A model generated the notes under the pieces. The model was not told the DNA's origin. It saw only the letters and a list, made by a program, of their open reading frames with translations, and did not search any database. The position numbers and the translations under genes were made by a program. From Bubalus kerabau (Eukaryota; Chordata; Mammalia; Artiodactyla; Bovidae), in the NCBI RefSeq assembly GCF_029407905.1, contig NC_073641.1, positions 17,467,001 to 17,531,000 on the forward strand: DNA of 64,000 nt, read 5' to 3'. This document shows positions 33,424 through 44,186 of this stretch, piece after piece (positions within the stretch are counted from its first letter, which is position 1; every line of letters begins with the position of its first letter).

Positions 33424-35637
33424 AATCAAATTGATTATATTCTTTGCAGCTAAAGATGGAGAAGCTCTATACAGTCAGCTAAAGCAAGACCAGGAGCTGA
33501 CTGTGGCTCAGATCATGAACTCCTTATTGCCAAATTCAAGCTTAAATTGAAGAAAGTAGGGAAAACCACTAGACCATTCAGGTATGACCTAAATCAAATC
33601 CCTTATGATTATACAGTGGAAGTGAGAAATAGATTTAAGGGCCTAGATCTGATAGATAGAATGCCTGATGAACTATGGAATGAGGTTACATTGTACAGGA
33701 GACAGGGATCAAGACCATTCCCATGGAAAAGAAATGCAAAAAAGCAAAATGGCTGTCTGGGGAGGCCTTACAAATAGCTGTGAAAAGAAAAGAAGCAAAA
33801 AGCAAAGGAGAAAAAGAAAGATATAAACATCTGAATGCAGAGTTCCAAAGAATAGCAAGAAGAGATAAGAAAGCCTTCTTCAGAGATCAATGCAAAGAAA
33901 TAGAGGAAAACAACAGAATGGGAAAGACTAGGGATCTCTTCAAGAAAATCAGAGATACCAAAGGAACATTTCATGCAAAGATGAGCTCAATAAAGGACAG
34001 AAATGGTATGGACCTAACAGAAGCAGAAGATATTAAGAACAGATGGCAAGAATACACAGAAGAACTGTACAAAAAAGATCTTCACGACCCAGATAATCAC
34101 AATGGTGTGATCACTGACCTAGAGCCAGACATCCTGGAATGTGAAGTCAAGTGGGCCTTAGAAAGCATCACTACGAACAAAGCTAGTGGAGGTGATGGAA
34201 TTCCAGTTGAGCTATTCCAAATCTTGAAAGATGATGCTGTTAAAGTGCTGCACTCAATCTGCCAGCAAATTTGGAAAACTCAGCAGTGGCCACAGGACTG
34301 GAAAAGGTCAGTTTTCATTCCAATCCCAAAGAAAGGCAATGCCAAAGAATGCTCAAACTACTGCACAATTGCACTCATCTCACACGCTAGTAAAGTAATG
34401 CTCAAAATTCTCCAAGCCAGGCTTCAGCAATACGTGAACCGTGAACTTCCAGATGTTCAAGCTGGTTTTAGAAGGCAGAGGAACCAGAGATCAAATTGCC
34501 AACATCCGCTGGATCATGGAAAAAGCAAGAGAGTTCCAGAAAAACATCTATTTCTGCTTTCTTGACTATGCCAAAGCCTTTGACTGTGTGGATCACAATA
34601 AACTGTGGAAAATTCTGAAAGAGATGGGAATACCAGACCACTTCATCTGCCTCTTGAGAAATCTGTATGCAGGTCAGGAAGCAACAGTTAGAACTGGACA
34701 TGGAGCAACAGACTGGTTCCAAATATGAAAAGGAGTTCATCAAGGCTGTATATTGTCACCCTGTTTATTTAACTTATATGCAGAGTACATCATGAGAAAC
34801 GCTGGACTGGAAGAAACACAAACTGGAATCAAGATTGCCGGGATAAATATCAATAACCTCAGATATGCAGATGACACCACGCTTATGGCAGAAAGTGAAG
34901 AGGAACTCAAAAGCCTCTTGATGAAAGTGAAAGAGGAGAGTGAAAAAGTTGGCTTAAAGGTCAACATTCAGAAAGCGAAGATCATGGCATCCGGTCCCAC
35001 CACTTTATGGGAAATAGATGGGGAAACAGTAGAAACAGTGTCAGACTTTATTTTTTGGGGCTCCAAAATCACTACAGATGGTGACTGCAGCCATGAAATT
35101 AAAAGATGCTTACTCCTTGGAAGGAAAGTTATGACCAACCTAGATAGCATATTGAAAAGCAGAGACATTACTTTGCCAACAAAGGTTCGTCTAGTCAAGG
35201 CTATGGTTTTTCCTGTGGTCATGTATGGATGTGAGAGTTGGACTGTGAAGAAGGCTGAGCGCCGAAGAATTGATGCTTTTGAACTGTGGTGTTGGAGAAG
35301 ACTCTTACGAGTCCCTTGGACTGCAAGGAGATCCAACCAGTCCATTCTGAAGGAGATCAGCCCTGGGATTTCTTTGGAAGGAATGATGCTAAAGCTGGAA
35401 CTCCCGTACTTTGGCCACCTCATGCGAAGAGTTGACTCATTGGAAAAGACTCTGATTATGGGAGGGATTGGGGGCAGGAGGAGAAGGGGACGACAGAGGA
35501 TGAGATGGCTGGATGGCATCACTGACTTGATGGACGTGAGTCTGAGTGAACTCCGGGAGTTGGTGATGGACAGGGAGGCCTGGCGTGCTGTGATTCATGG
35601 GGTTGCAAAGAGTTGGACACGACTGAGCGACTGATCT
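33424..35637 (+). pseudogene. BovB reverse transcriptase and C-terminal domain, broken
   Basis: Three open pieces carry the domain: 33723-34565 (280 codons), 34441-34728 (95) and 34753-35634 (293). The middle region has the RT fingers/palm motifs (IPIPKKGNAKECSNY; FLDYAKAFDCVDH). The catalytic YADD is at 34864-34875. The C-terminal part has GCESWTVKKAERRR and LWCWRRLLRVPW. Lesions: a ~4-base loss near 33687, compared with the copy at 56800, shifts the frame. A 2-base loss near 34470 shifts it again. A GGA-to-TGA stop lies at 34726. The element is dead in cis. Confidence 0.92.
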
Positions 35638-35647
35638 GATCTGATCT

Positions 35648-35690
35648 GATGTCAATTATACTTCAGAAACAAATGTTAAAGTTGGTGGGA
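35648..35690 (+). mobile_element. L1M 3' end, right part
   Basis: GTCAATTATACTTCAG continues the L1 3' end interrupted at 31873. The end is approximate. Confidence 0.65.
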
Positions 35691-36004
35691 CATTAAGTGG
35701 CTCTGGTAGTGACTGGGTGGCCCCTCCCTTCAGGAAGAAACAGGTGTGTTCCTAGCCACCACTTTCCAGTCCCTGGTCTCAAAGCCAAGCTCTTCCCCCT
35801 AGGATTCTTAGTCTTGCCTGCCCTAGTTCCTCAGGTCCAGTCTCTTCTTTCCTGGGTCAGTTTGGTTATATTGACTCCAAGCTTTTTGAATAGCTTTCAG
35901 TTTAAGGTTATTCCACTGGTTGTAAGGTCCTTGGTGTCTCAGAGATGGAATCTAGAGCCTTGACCTGTGATTTATTCTTTATTTGTTCTTAATAAAAAAT
36001 AAAC
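35691..36004. other. Unique sequence
   Basis: No repeat is recognised. The 88-codon ORF at 35697-35963 has no visible domain. Confidence 0.45.
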
Positions 36005-36470
36005 TAATAATACACCCTTGAAAAAAAGTTATGGTTACCAGAAGTAGGCGGAAGAATAGGATGAAGGTTGTGAAGAGGTACAAACTCCAGTTGTAGATAA
36101 ATGAGTATCAGATGTCATCTTTTTGTTGTTGTTCAGTCATGTCTGACTCTTTGTGACCCCCATGGACTGCAGCATACCAGACTTCCCTGTTCTTCACTTT
36201 CTTCTGGAATTTGCTCAAACTCATGTCCATAGAGTCAATGATGTCATTCATACACTGCTATATGTTTTGTGTGAAGATTTTTGGGAGAGTGAGTCCTGGA
36301 AGTTCTTATCACTAGAAAAAATTTTTTTCTCTTTTTAAAATTGTGTACCTATGTGAGATGGTGTCTGGACTTATGATAATCACTTTATTATGTATGTGAG
36401 TCAAAGCATTATACTGTACACTTTAAACTTGTACAGTATTATATGTTAATTATGTCTCAAAAAGCTGCAA
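36005..36470 (+). mobile_element. L1M 3' end split by a BovB stub
   Basis: The pieces 36005-36121 and 36251-36470 read as one L1 3' UTR: ATGGTTACCAGAAGTAGGCGG; later GATAATCACTTTATTATGTATG; ending TACAGTATTATATGTTAATTATGTCTC. The insert is at 36122-36250. Confidence 0.75.
36122..36250 (-). mobile_element. BovB LINE 3' stub inside L1M
   Basis: An AAC-type tail (TTGTTGTTGTTCAG) is followed by the antisense terminal BovB sequence, up to GTCAATGATGTCATTCA. ATGTCAT is present at both junctions, although it is also close to BovB sequence. Confidence 0.8.
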
Positions 36471-36921
36471 GGAAAAATATAAATTTGTACTTTCTGAATG
36501 GAATCTAAGCAACTTAATTTGTACAGCTAACTTAGTCTTGATGTAGAATTTCCTTTTGAAAATCTAGGTTAGAAAATGGAGTAGAGGGTAAAAACACTGG
36601 TATTTATCAATAAGATTATTGTATTTGCTTCAGAGTACTTGGGTAGAAGCATATTTTTAAATTTTATTAAGGGTGAAATTGAAACAGCAGAGGTAGAACT
36701 CCTTCTTGCTGGCAATCAAATGTCTGCTGACAATGACAAACTGCTGGGGAGAGTACTCCTGGCTCTTTCCTCTGGCAATATGATCAGTTCCTGGATAAAT
36801 TATATTAAAAGCAAAAGTCTATCTCTGGGGTTTTGCTAAGAGAGCAGATTCTGATTGTAGTTCTTTTTTCCTTTGGTGCCATTGTGTAGACAGGGCTAGA
36901 GACTGGAGAGACTCAATAGGA
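36471..36921. other. Unique sequence
   Basis: The 66-codon ORF at 36639-36839 has no recognised domain. Confidence 0.45.
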
Positions 36922-36933
36922 TTCCCCCCCACC

Positions 36934-37210
36934 GCTGCTGCTGCTGCTGCTAAGTTGCTTCAGTCGTGTCCGACTCTGTGCAACCCCAGAGACTGCAGCC
37001 CATCAGGCTCCACCATCCCTGGGATTCTCCAGGCAAGAAACTGGAGCGGGTTGCCATTTCCTTCTCCAATGCATGAAAGTGAAAAGTGAAAGGGAAGTCG
37101 CTCAGTCGTGTCCGACTCTTAGCGACTCCATGAACTACAGCCTACCAGACTCCTCCATCCATGGGATTTTCCAGGCAAGAGTACTGGAGTGGGGTGCCTT
37201 TGCCTTCTCC
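36934..37210 (-). mobile_element. BOVA2 SINE
   Basis: It has a (CTG)n tail at the left and two Bov-A units with the linker near 37065-37090. It is flanked by C-rich TCCCCCCCCACC and TCCCCCCACCCC, probably a TSD with slippage. Confidence 0.93.
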
Positions 37211-37435
37211 GTCCCCCCACCCCTGAGTACTGACCAAAGAAACGGTGCTTAGGAGGCTCACATTCTCATAGCCTCTTCTCCAAAACAATGCACATGTGAA
37301 AGGTTTGGGAATATGGGAAAGGACTCTAATCTGTTAGGGTATTGCTTGGCTGTTATTCATAATTCTAAAAGTTGACAATAAATTAGGAAGCAGTCCCTCA
37401 GAATCTCAGGTGAATTCTTGTAGAAAGTGAAGAAG

Positions 37436-37884
37436 AAAGTGTTAGTCGCTCAGTCATGTCCAACCCTTTGCAACCCATGAACTGGGTCATCTGGGTAGCC
37501 CACCAGATTCCTCTGTCCATGGGATTTTCCAGGCAAGAATACTGGAGTGGGTTGCCATTTCCTCCTCCAGGAGATCTTCCCAACCCAGGGATAGAACCCA
37601 TGTCTCCTGTGTCTCTTGTTTTGCATACAGATTATTTACCTACTGGACTTCTGTGATGGCTCAGACGGTAAAGTGTCTGCCTGCAATGCTAGAGACTTGG
37701 GTTCGATCCCTGGGTCAGGAAGATCCCGTGGAGAAGGAAATGGCAACCGACTCCAGTACCCTTGCCTGGAAAATTCCATGAACTGAGGAGCCTGATAGGC
37801 TACAGTCCATGGGGTCGCAAAGAGTCAGACATGACTGAGCGACTTCACTTTATTTACCTACTGAGTCATTGAGGAAACTCTCAG
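37436..37884 (-). mobile_element. Bov-tA SINE split in its head by another Bov-tA
   Basis: The pieces 37436-37645 and 37864-37884 join to one minus-strand Bov-tA. The break is inside the tRNA-like head (ATTCTTTACC-type region). Confidence 0.9.
37646..37849 (+). mobile_element. Bov-tA SINE nested in a Bov-tA
   Basis: Complete, with B-box GGTTCGATCCC. TTATTTACCTACTG occurs at 37632-37645 and 37850-37863, a perfect 14-bp TSD. Confidence 0.96.
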
Positions 37885-38062
37885 TTCTTTTCCTAGACTT
37901 AGATTCTTATTAGACTCTTGGCTTTCAGAGGTCTCATTGGTTTTATTCCCGTTGTGAGTTGACTTGAAGAAAGCTCCAAGTATTTGTTCTTTCCTAGAGC
38001 ATCTCTGACTATGTCTCAACCTGTGTAGAGTAAAGAATGGTTCACTGGATTTCTAGGCTTTG

Positions 38063-38222
38063 TGCATGCTTAATTGCTCAGTTGTGTCCGACTCCTTGTG
38101 ACCCTGTGGACTGTAGCCTGCCAGGCTTCTCTCTTCATGTCCTTCTCCAGGCAAGAATACTGGAGTGGATAACCATTCCCTTCTCCAGGGGAGCGTCCTG
38201 ACCCAGAGTTCAAACCTGGGTC
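38063..38222 (-). mobile_element. Bov-tA SINE, head-truncated
   Basis: The Bov-A end is at the left. The head is cut just after the B-box region (AGTTCAAACCTGGG). The flanks TCTAGGCTTTG (38052-38062) and TCTAGGTTTTG (38223-38233) form a TSD with one mismatch. Confidence 0.9.
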
Positions 38223-38399
38223 TCTAGGTTTTGGGGTATAAAGTTTCACTATAGGAGCGAGCATCCATCCCTTTGGGTTCAGAGAACCCAATGGGACCCT
38301 GATTTAGGCAAATGATACAGGACTGTATCATCTACACACATTAGTATACTCTTTAATGAATATAAGTTCCATAGTCATTCAGGAATGTCATCAGAACCC

Positions 38400-38540
38400 T
38401 TGTTATTATCTCCCTTTGAGAGATTAGAAAGTCAAAGTTTGTAGAAATAAGGTGGCCCAAGTCACTTGGATGAAATTAGTGACAGGTTTGATGCAGGATG
38501 CAAATCCATGGACTTACATGCCTGTATATTCTCTCTCTTT
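38400..38540 (+). repeat. MIR-like SINE
   Basis: TTATTATCTCCCTTTGAGAG, GGCCCAAGTCACTTGGATG and GATGCAGGATGCAAATCCATGG follow the MIR core and 3' part. It is diverged. Confidence 0.5.
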
Positions 38541-38770
38541 CTACTTCATTGCCCCCAAAGTGCCTCAGAGGAACCATTCTTTGAAGCTTTTAATTTGGAA
38601 ATAATTTAAAACTTATTGAAAAATATGCCATCTAGCATAAAGAACGCCTATGTTCCCATCACTGAAATTAACAAATTGTTAATATTTTGTCATACTTTCT
38701 GTATCATTTTTGCTTGATATTTTTGGGTTATTGTTATTTTACCATTCTCCTCTTACCACCGTTTCTGTAT

Positions 38771-38987
38771 TTGTTGTTGTTTAGTGGCTAAGTCATGTCT
38801 GACTCTTTGCAGCCCCATGGCCCGAGAGGCTCCTCTGTCCATAGAATTTCCCAGGCAAGAATATTGGAGTGGGTGGCCATTTCTTTCTCCAGAGGATCTT
38901 CCTGACCCAGGTATCGAACCCAGGTCTCCTCTTTTGCAGGTGAATTCTTTAATGCTAAGCCACCAGGAAAGTCCCCCACCCCCGCTC
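38771..38987 (-). mobile_element. Bov-tA SINE with 9-bp TSD
   Basis: It is complete, with a TTGTTGTTG tail at the left and the head at 38940-38980. TTTCTGTAT flanks it at 38762-38770 and 38988-38996. Confidence 0.94.
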
Positions 38988-39004
38988 TTTCTGTATATAT
39001 AACA

Positions 39005-39040
39005 TTAAAAAAAAAACAAAAACGAAAAAAAAAAACACAA
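39005..39040. repeat. A-rich low-complexity tract
   Basis: Runs of A broken by single C and G bases, just right of a Bov-tA. Confidence 0.85.
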
Positions 39041-39856
39041 CTCACTCAAGAGAGCTGCTGACTGCAGGAGTGAGGGGGAAATAGCAGAAAGCAATTGGGA
39101 GCAAGGACTCAAGATGAAGGTGGCTCACAAGGGTTAGCCAAAGAGTTCAGTGCAAAGATGCAGATGGTGGTCTTTGCCTTGCAAGAGTATGAAGAATGCA
39201 TTAATGCATTCAGTGCAAGAGGGCTGCATTCAAACACCTGCTGTGGCAGAGTATGGAATAGCCAAGAGAGAGATCCACACAGTAGCAGCTAAGAAAAACT
39301 GCTTTATCCCTTCTTGTCTTAGCCTTCTTCCCTTTATACTGATCCTGAAGGGTAGAGAAGCAGCTTGAGGAAGAGATGAAGACAAGTGGGACAAGGAGAA
39401 TAAAAGAACAGAGTAGACTCTTTATTTTTGTTTCCCAAGCCAAAGATCAGAAACATACTGAGAGAGGGAGAAGCTTTATTCAGATGGGAGACTAAAGTTT
39501 GGAGTTAAGTAGGAGAGAACCTTTTTAAAAGTTGAAAACAAAATCATTTAAATATCTGAAAGGGATGGGAAAGACAGTGAGATCTGCTCTAATTATCACT
39601 AAAGGATGTAGAAAATCCCACAGGTCATATTTAAAGGAAATGATAGGAGAAATATGACATTGCTTTATTACTATAACTTATCAGTTTCAGCATGTTCAAT
39701 AAACTGGCTACCCATGCTTAAAAATTCAAACACTAAAGTAGAACTAAAATTCCCCAGTTCTTATTTTGTTCCTCCATAGACTTGTGGAAAGCTATGCTTT
39801 ATATGTTTGTATTATATTCTTCCCAACTTTTAGATATTATCTGTCTGTCTATATAT
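39041..39856. other. Unique sequence
   Basis: Purine-rich. The overlapping short ORFs on both strands (up to 77 codons) carry no recognisable domain. Confidence 0.45.
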
Positions 39857-40815
39857 CTAACTTGCTTTTTCTGTGATCCAACGGATGTTGGCAATTTGGT
39901 CTCTGATTCCTCTGCCTTTTCTAAGTCTGGCTTGTACATCTGGAAGTTCTCAGTTTATGTACTGTTGAAGCCTACCTTGAAGGATTTTGAGCATTACCTT
40001 GCTGGCATGTGGAATGAGCACAATTGTACAGTAATTTGAACATTCTTTGGCATTGTTTTTCTTTGGGCTTGGAATGAAAACTGACTTTTTCCTGTGGCCA
40101 CTGCTGAGTTTTCCAAATTTGCTGACATATTGAGTGCAACACTTCAACAGCATTTCCTTTTAGGATTTGAAATAGCTCAGCTGGAATTCCATTACCTCCA
40201 CTAGCTTTGTTTGTAGTATTGCTCTATGTGCTCTTGCCACCTCTTCTTGATAGCTTCTGCTTCTTTTAGGTCCTTGCTGTTTCTGTCCTTCATTGTGCCC
40301 ATTCTTGCATATCTCCAATTTTCTTGAAGAGATTTCTAGTCTTTCCCATTCTATTGTTTTCCTCTATTTCTTGCATTGTTCACTTAGGAAGGCTTTCTTA
40401 TCTCTCTTTGCTATTCTTTGGAACTCTGCGTTCAGTTGGCTATATCTTTTCCTTTCTCCTTTGCCTTTTGTTTATCTTTTCTCAGTTACTTGTAAAGCCT
40501 CCTCAGACAACCACTTTGTCTTCTTGCATTTCTTTTTCTTTGGGATGATTTACATCCCAATGCAACCTCCTCTACAATGTTATGAATCTGTGTCCATAGT
40601 TCTTTAGGCACCCTGTCTACCAGATTTAATCCCTTGAATCTATTTGTCACTTAGTGTATAATCACAAGGGGTTTGTTTTAGGTCATACCTGAATGGCCAA
40701 TTGTTTTCCATACTTTCTTCAATTTAAGCCTGAATTTTGAAATAAGGAGTTCATGATCTGAACCACCGTCAGCTGCAGGTCTGGTTTTTGCTGACTGTAT
40801 TGAGCTGTTCTAATC
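39857..40815 (-). mobile_element. BovB LINE internal fragment (endonuclease-RT linker and RT start)
   Basis: Antisense to about 33460-34530 of the near full-length copy. It has neither the 3' tail nor the 5' end. The frame is heavily broken, and a ~100 bp deletion near 40226-40240 removes the equivalent of 34060-34160. It is a separate piece from the BovB 3' end at 40970. Confidence 0.85.
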
Positions 40816-40969
40816 TATCTTTCTTTCTATCTTCCAGTCTTTCTAGACATCCTACTCTAAAAGCTACCTTGTTCACTTTGCAATATACGATTGACATCTT
40901 GCAACACATCATAGACTCTTCCTATTATAAAACATAAGGATTCACCTTATTGTATGGATATACCATTAT

Positions 40970-41535
40970 GTTGTTGTTGTTCAGTTGCTAGGTTGTGTCT
41001 GACTCTTTGCAACCCCATTAACTGTAGCATGCCAGGCTTCCCTGTCCATCACCAACTCCCAGAGTTTTCTCAAACTCATGTTCACTGAATATTCAGTGGT
41101 GCCATCCAACCATCTCATCCTCTATCACCCCCTTCTCCTCTTGCCCTCAATCTTTCCCAGCATGAGGGTCTTTTCCAATGAGTTGGCTCTTTGCATCATG
41201 GGGCCAAAATATTGAGGCTTCAGCATCAGTTCTTCCCATTAATATTTAGGGCTGATTTCCTCTTGCCTGGAGAACCCCATGGACAGAGGAGAACCTGGTG
41301 GGCTATAGTCCATGGGGTTGCAAAGAGTAGAACATGACTGAGCGACTTTCACTCTCTCACTCCTTCAGGATTGACTGTTTTGATCTCCTTGCTGTCCAAG
41401 GGACTCTCAAGATTCTTCTCCAGTACCACAATTTGAAAGTACCAATTCTTTGGTGCTTGCCCTTCTTTATGGTCCAACTCTCTCATTCATACATGACTAC
41501 TGGAAAAACCATAGCTTTGACTATATGGACCTTTC
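40970..41535 (-). mobile_element. BovB LINE 3' part with a Bov-A insert
   Basis: The AAC-type tail is at 40970. The C-terminal region runs antisense to ~41535, interrupted at 41261-41365. It is old. Confidence 0.88.
41261..41365 (+). mobile_element. Bov-A (Bov-tA 3' half) inside BovB
   Basis: TCTTGCCTGGAGAACCCCATG to ATGACTGAGCGACTTTCAC. The BovB sequence GATTTCCTTTAGGATTG is broken exactly here. Confidence 0.85.
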
Positions 41536-41539
41536 GGTG

Positions 41540-43179
41540 ATTTATTTAAGCAGTGTGCTATTGAGGACAATTTGTTTTCCATTGTTAGAGATAATTCAGT
41601 CATTTATTTAGGGTAAATTTATTTAGGATAAATTCCAGAAGTGTTCTTATGTCCAAAGTTTAAACTTAAAGATGTTGTGATATACATTACCACATTGCAA
41701 TTCTTAAAGTTTGTGTCAATGCAGAGTCATACTAGCAATACGCAGCATGCCTCTTTCCCCATACCATTGCCCAAAATGTAGTGGATACTATATGTCTACC
41801 AAGTACTTAGCCAACCACAAAGGAATACACATCAGTTTAGTTTCCAGTGATCATAATCAGAAATAAGAGAGTATCATAGAATAAAATAAAATAATTATAA
41901 TTGTTTATGCATAAAGCTATTTAAATGGAAAACCTGAGAAGTAATGGGAGAAGGAAACAAAGTAATTCTAAAGCACCACCAATTTTGAATATGTTCCCAG
42001 CTTCCCAAAATGTGATAACTGGGTCTGAAATTGTTTTCTGCATTAGTACAATTTTGTTCCTGACTGATTATATGGATCATTGCAGAACCTACTTCCACTG
42101 TTGACTGGTTACTTTGTGACATCTGTGTGTGTGGGATGCTAGTGTATTATGCAAAACCCGCATTAGGAATGTGCCTCATTTGATGCTATGCCAGTTCTCT
42201 CCTTTTCTTTTCCCCTAAAATTGCCTCGCTAAAGACTAAAAATTTAATAATAACAGCAATAAGATTGAAACAGCAAAACTGTGGCCCTTCAAAGAGCTGA
42301 GCACTTAAGAGTATCTCAATTATGAATTTGCACTTCATCTACTTTCCTGATGATGGGAAAAATTCAAGTCATTTATTTTCCTCATGAAGCTGTATTGTCC
42401 GCAAATGATATGCTTCTTGCTTACTCTTGAGTAAAAGCCATGCTTAAATTTCCAAGGAGAGTGTACTTCACAGAGAAGAAACCTGAATCAGGTGGGTGTG
42501 TAGGACTAAGAAAGACCTGGCCTGCTGCTTCCAAGAACAGCTCCCAGTGGGCCTCCTCTGCTGCTCTGAAAGAAGTAAATTGCTCAGTTTTGGAGTTACT
42601 CTTTGTGCCTTGCAAAGTCCACTTAGGCCATCGAAACAGTGGTTTTGGTTCTGCCTTTTTTTTTTTTTTAAAGTGGAATAGTACTCGATTACAGGGTGGA
42701 AACCTCTCTAAAAGACAGTAATAACTCTTTGCCCTCGGGCCATGTATTTTCAAAAGTTGCATTGCTGAAACATATTGGCTGTCTGTACGAAGTTCTTACA
42801 AATATGGAACAAATGCGTAACTTTCTTGAATAGCTGAGGAGTTCTGTGACAGAAGCAGCCTACAGAATACAGTGCCTGAGTTCTTACCCATAGATCACCT
42901 TCACATGCTATAAATCTGAGGTGGAAAACTAAAGGTTGCAAACTAGTGTCCAGTGGGCCAATCTTGCCTGTAGGTTTTTAATTTGTCTAGCACAAGGCTT
43001 TAAACAATATTTATTGGTAACCAAGATTTAAAAATCCAGATTTCAGGGTTTCTCTTGGAAAACTGAGAGATCTGGTATTTATAAAGGTGCCTTTCTTTAT
43101 AAGAGAACCGTTCAGAGTGAAATGTCCCATAGAATATGGGCTTCACTTGTTTATATCTTTTGCTGACTTCCTGTCTCTT
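41540..43179. other. Unique 1.6 kb block
   Basis: No gene or named repeat is seen. A 12-base T-run at 42657-42669 lies between overlapping two-strand ORFs (42421-42762), which I treat as chance. Confidence 0.5.
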
Positions 43180-43312
43180 GCTGTTCTGTTATTGTTTAGC
43201 CGCTTAATTGTGTCCTACTCTTTTGTGACCCCGTGGACTGTAGCCCACCAGGCTCCTCCGTCCATAGGATTTTCCAGGCAAGAATACTGGAGTGGGTTCC
43301 CATTTCCTTCTT
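43180..43312 (-). mobile_element. Bov-tA 3' half
   Basis: TTGTTTAGCCGCTTAATTG to CAAGAATACTGGAGTGGG. The tRNA head is absent. Confidence 0.82.
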
Positions 43313-43374
43313 CCTCTCTCTTGCCGGCCCTTAAATGTACTGCCCCTGGTGAGTTCTGGGAAGGCAGAATATAT

Positions 43375-43401
43375 CTTTTTTTTTTTTTTTTTTCTTTTTT
43401 A
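43375..43401. repeat. Poly(T) tract
   Basis: About 20 consecutive T with one C, not clearly attached to an element. Confidence 0.85.
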
Positions 43402-43579
43402 AGATGATAGAAAGCAAGAGGGAAATCTTTAAGACAGCTCAGTTTGTTATTTCTCCTCTGTGAAGTCTTCTCTCCCCAATAAACAGAGAACACTGTGCTC
43501 CAACAACAGTTTGTATACACCCATTGAAGGTACTTTTCACAATATATGATCACTGTTTTTCCACACATCTGCCTTCCCC

Positions 43580-43690
43580 CATAAACCTAGAGGGTAGAAA
43601 CTGTATCCTGATTGCTGTTGTATTGTCCAGCGCCTATTACTGTGTGTAGGTCCTTACGGATCTCCTTTCTGACTGAATGACTGTGTGGAT
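43580..43690 (+). repeat. L2 LINE 3' end
   Basis: TAGAGGGTAGAAACTGTATCC, GTCCAGCGCCTATTACTGTG and CTGACTGAATGACTG follow the L2 3' end in sense. Confidence 0.6.
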
Positions 43691-43856
43691 AGGTGGATGA
43701 ACAAAAGGTCCCTTGGGGACATTCATGATGATTTTATTTCCTGAGAGGCATAGAAGTGACTCAGAATGGATTTTCCTCAATACTTGGTGCTGCTGGGGTA
43801 GTCTGAGTTTTAAAGAACTTTGAGTCAGTGCCCCTGAGGCCTAAGCTATATATTAG

Positions 43857-44172
43857 TGAAGTGAAAATCACTCAGTTATGTCCAACTCTTTGCGGCCCCA
43901 TGGACTACACAGTCCATGGAATTCTCCAGGCCAGAATACTGGAGTGGGTAGCCTTTCCCCTCTCCAGGGGATCTTTCCAACCCAGGGATTGAACCCAGGT
44001 CTCCCACATTGCAGGCAGATTCTTTACCAGCTGAGCCACAAGGGAAGCCCAAGAATACTGGAGTGGGTAGCCTATCCTTGCTCCAGCAGATCTTCCCCAC
44101 CTGGGAATCGAACTGGGGTCTCCTGCATTGCAGGTGGATTCTTTACTAACTGAGCTATCAGGGAAGCCTTAA
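43857..44172 (-). mobile_element. Dimeric Bov-tA SINE with perfect 14-bp TSD
   Basis: On the minus strand a first unit runs from head to CCACTCCAGTATTCTTG and is fused at once to a complete second unit (GGGCTTCCC). Both heads have recognisable B-boxes. AAGCTATATATTAG flanks the whole dimer (43843-43856 and 44173-44186), so it arrived as one piece. Confidence 0.96.
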
Positions 44173-44186
44173 AAGCTATATATTAG

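Larger units (their letters stand above)
31874..35647 (+). mobile_element. BovB LINE, near full length (RTE clade)
   Basis: At ~3.77 kb it is the most complete BovB here. It has a GC-rich repetitive leader (31874-32390), then a region shared with the inner BovB at 54877, an endonuclease frame, a reverse-transcriptase frame and a C-terminal domain. The 3' tail is (CTGAT)n, 35630-35650. It splits an L1M 3' end, and ATGTC at both junctions may be a short TSD. At least three stops and two frameshifts prevent it from making a full protein. It is only slightly diverged from the young copy at 60216. Confidence 0.95.

Noticed and set aside
32482..35634. Host reverse-transcriptase or nuclease gene
   Set aside because: Domain order, 3' tail and many sibling copies in the window show it is a BovB retrotransposon with inactivating lesions.
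39857..41535. One single BovB copy
   Set aside because: On the minus strand the 3' end should lie at the left, but the piece with the tail is at the right (40970). The two pieces are separate insertions or a rearrangement.
42421..42762. Opposed ORFs of 113 and 93 codons
   Set aside because: They overlap fully on opposite strands, cross a poly(T) tract and have no recognisable domain.
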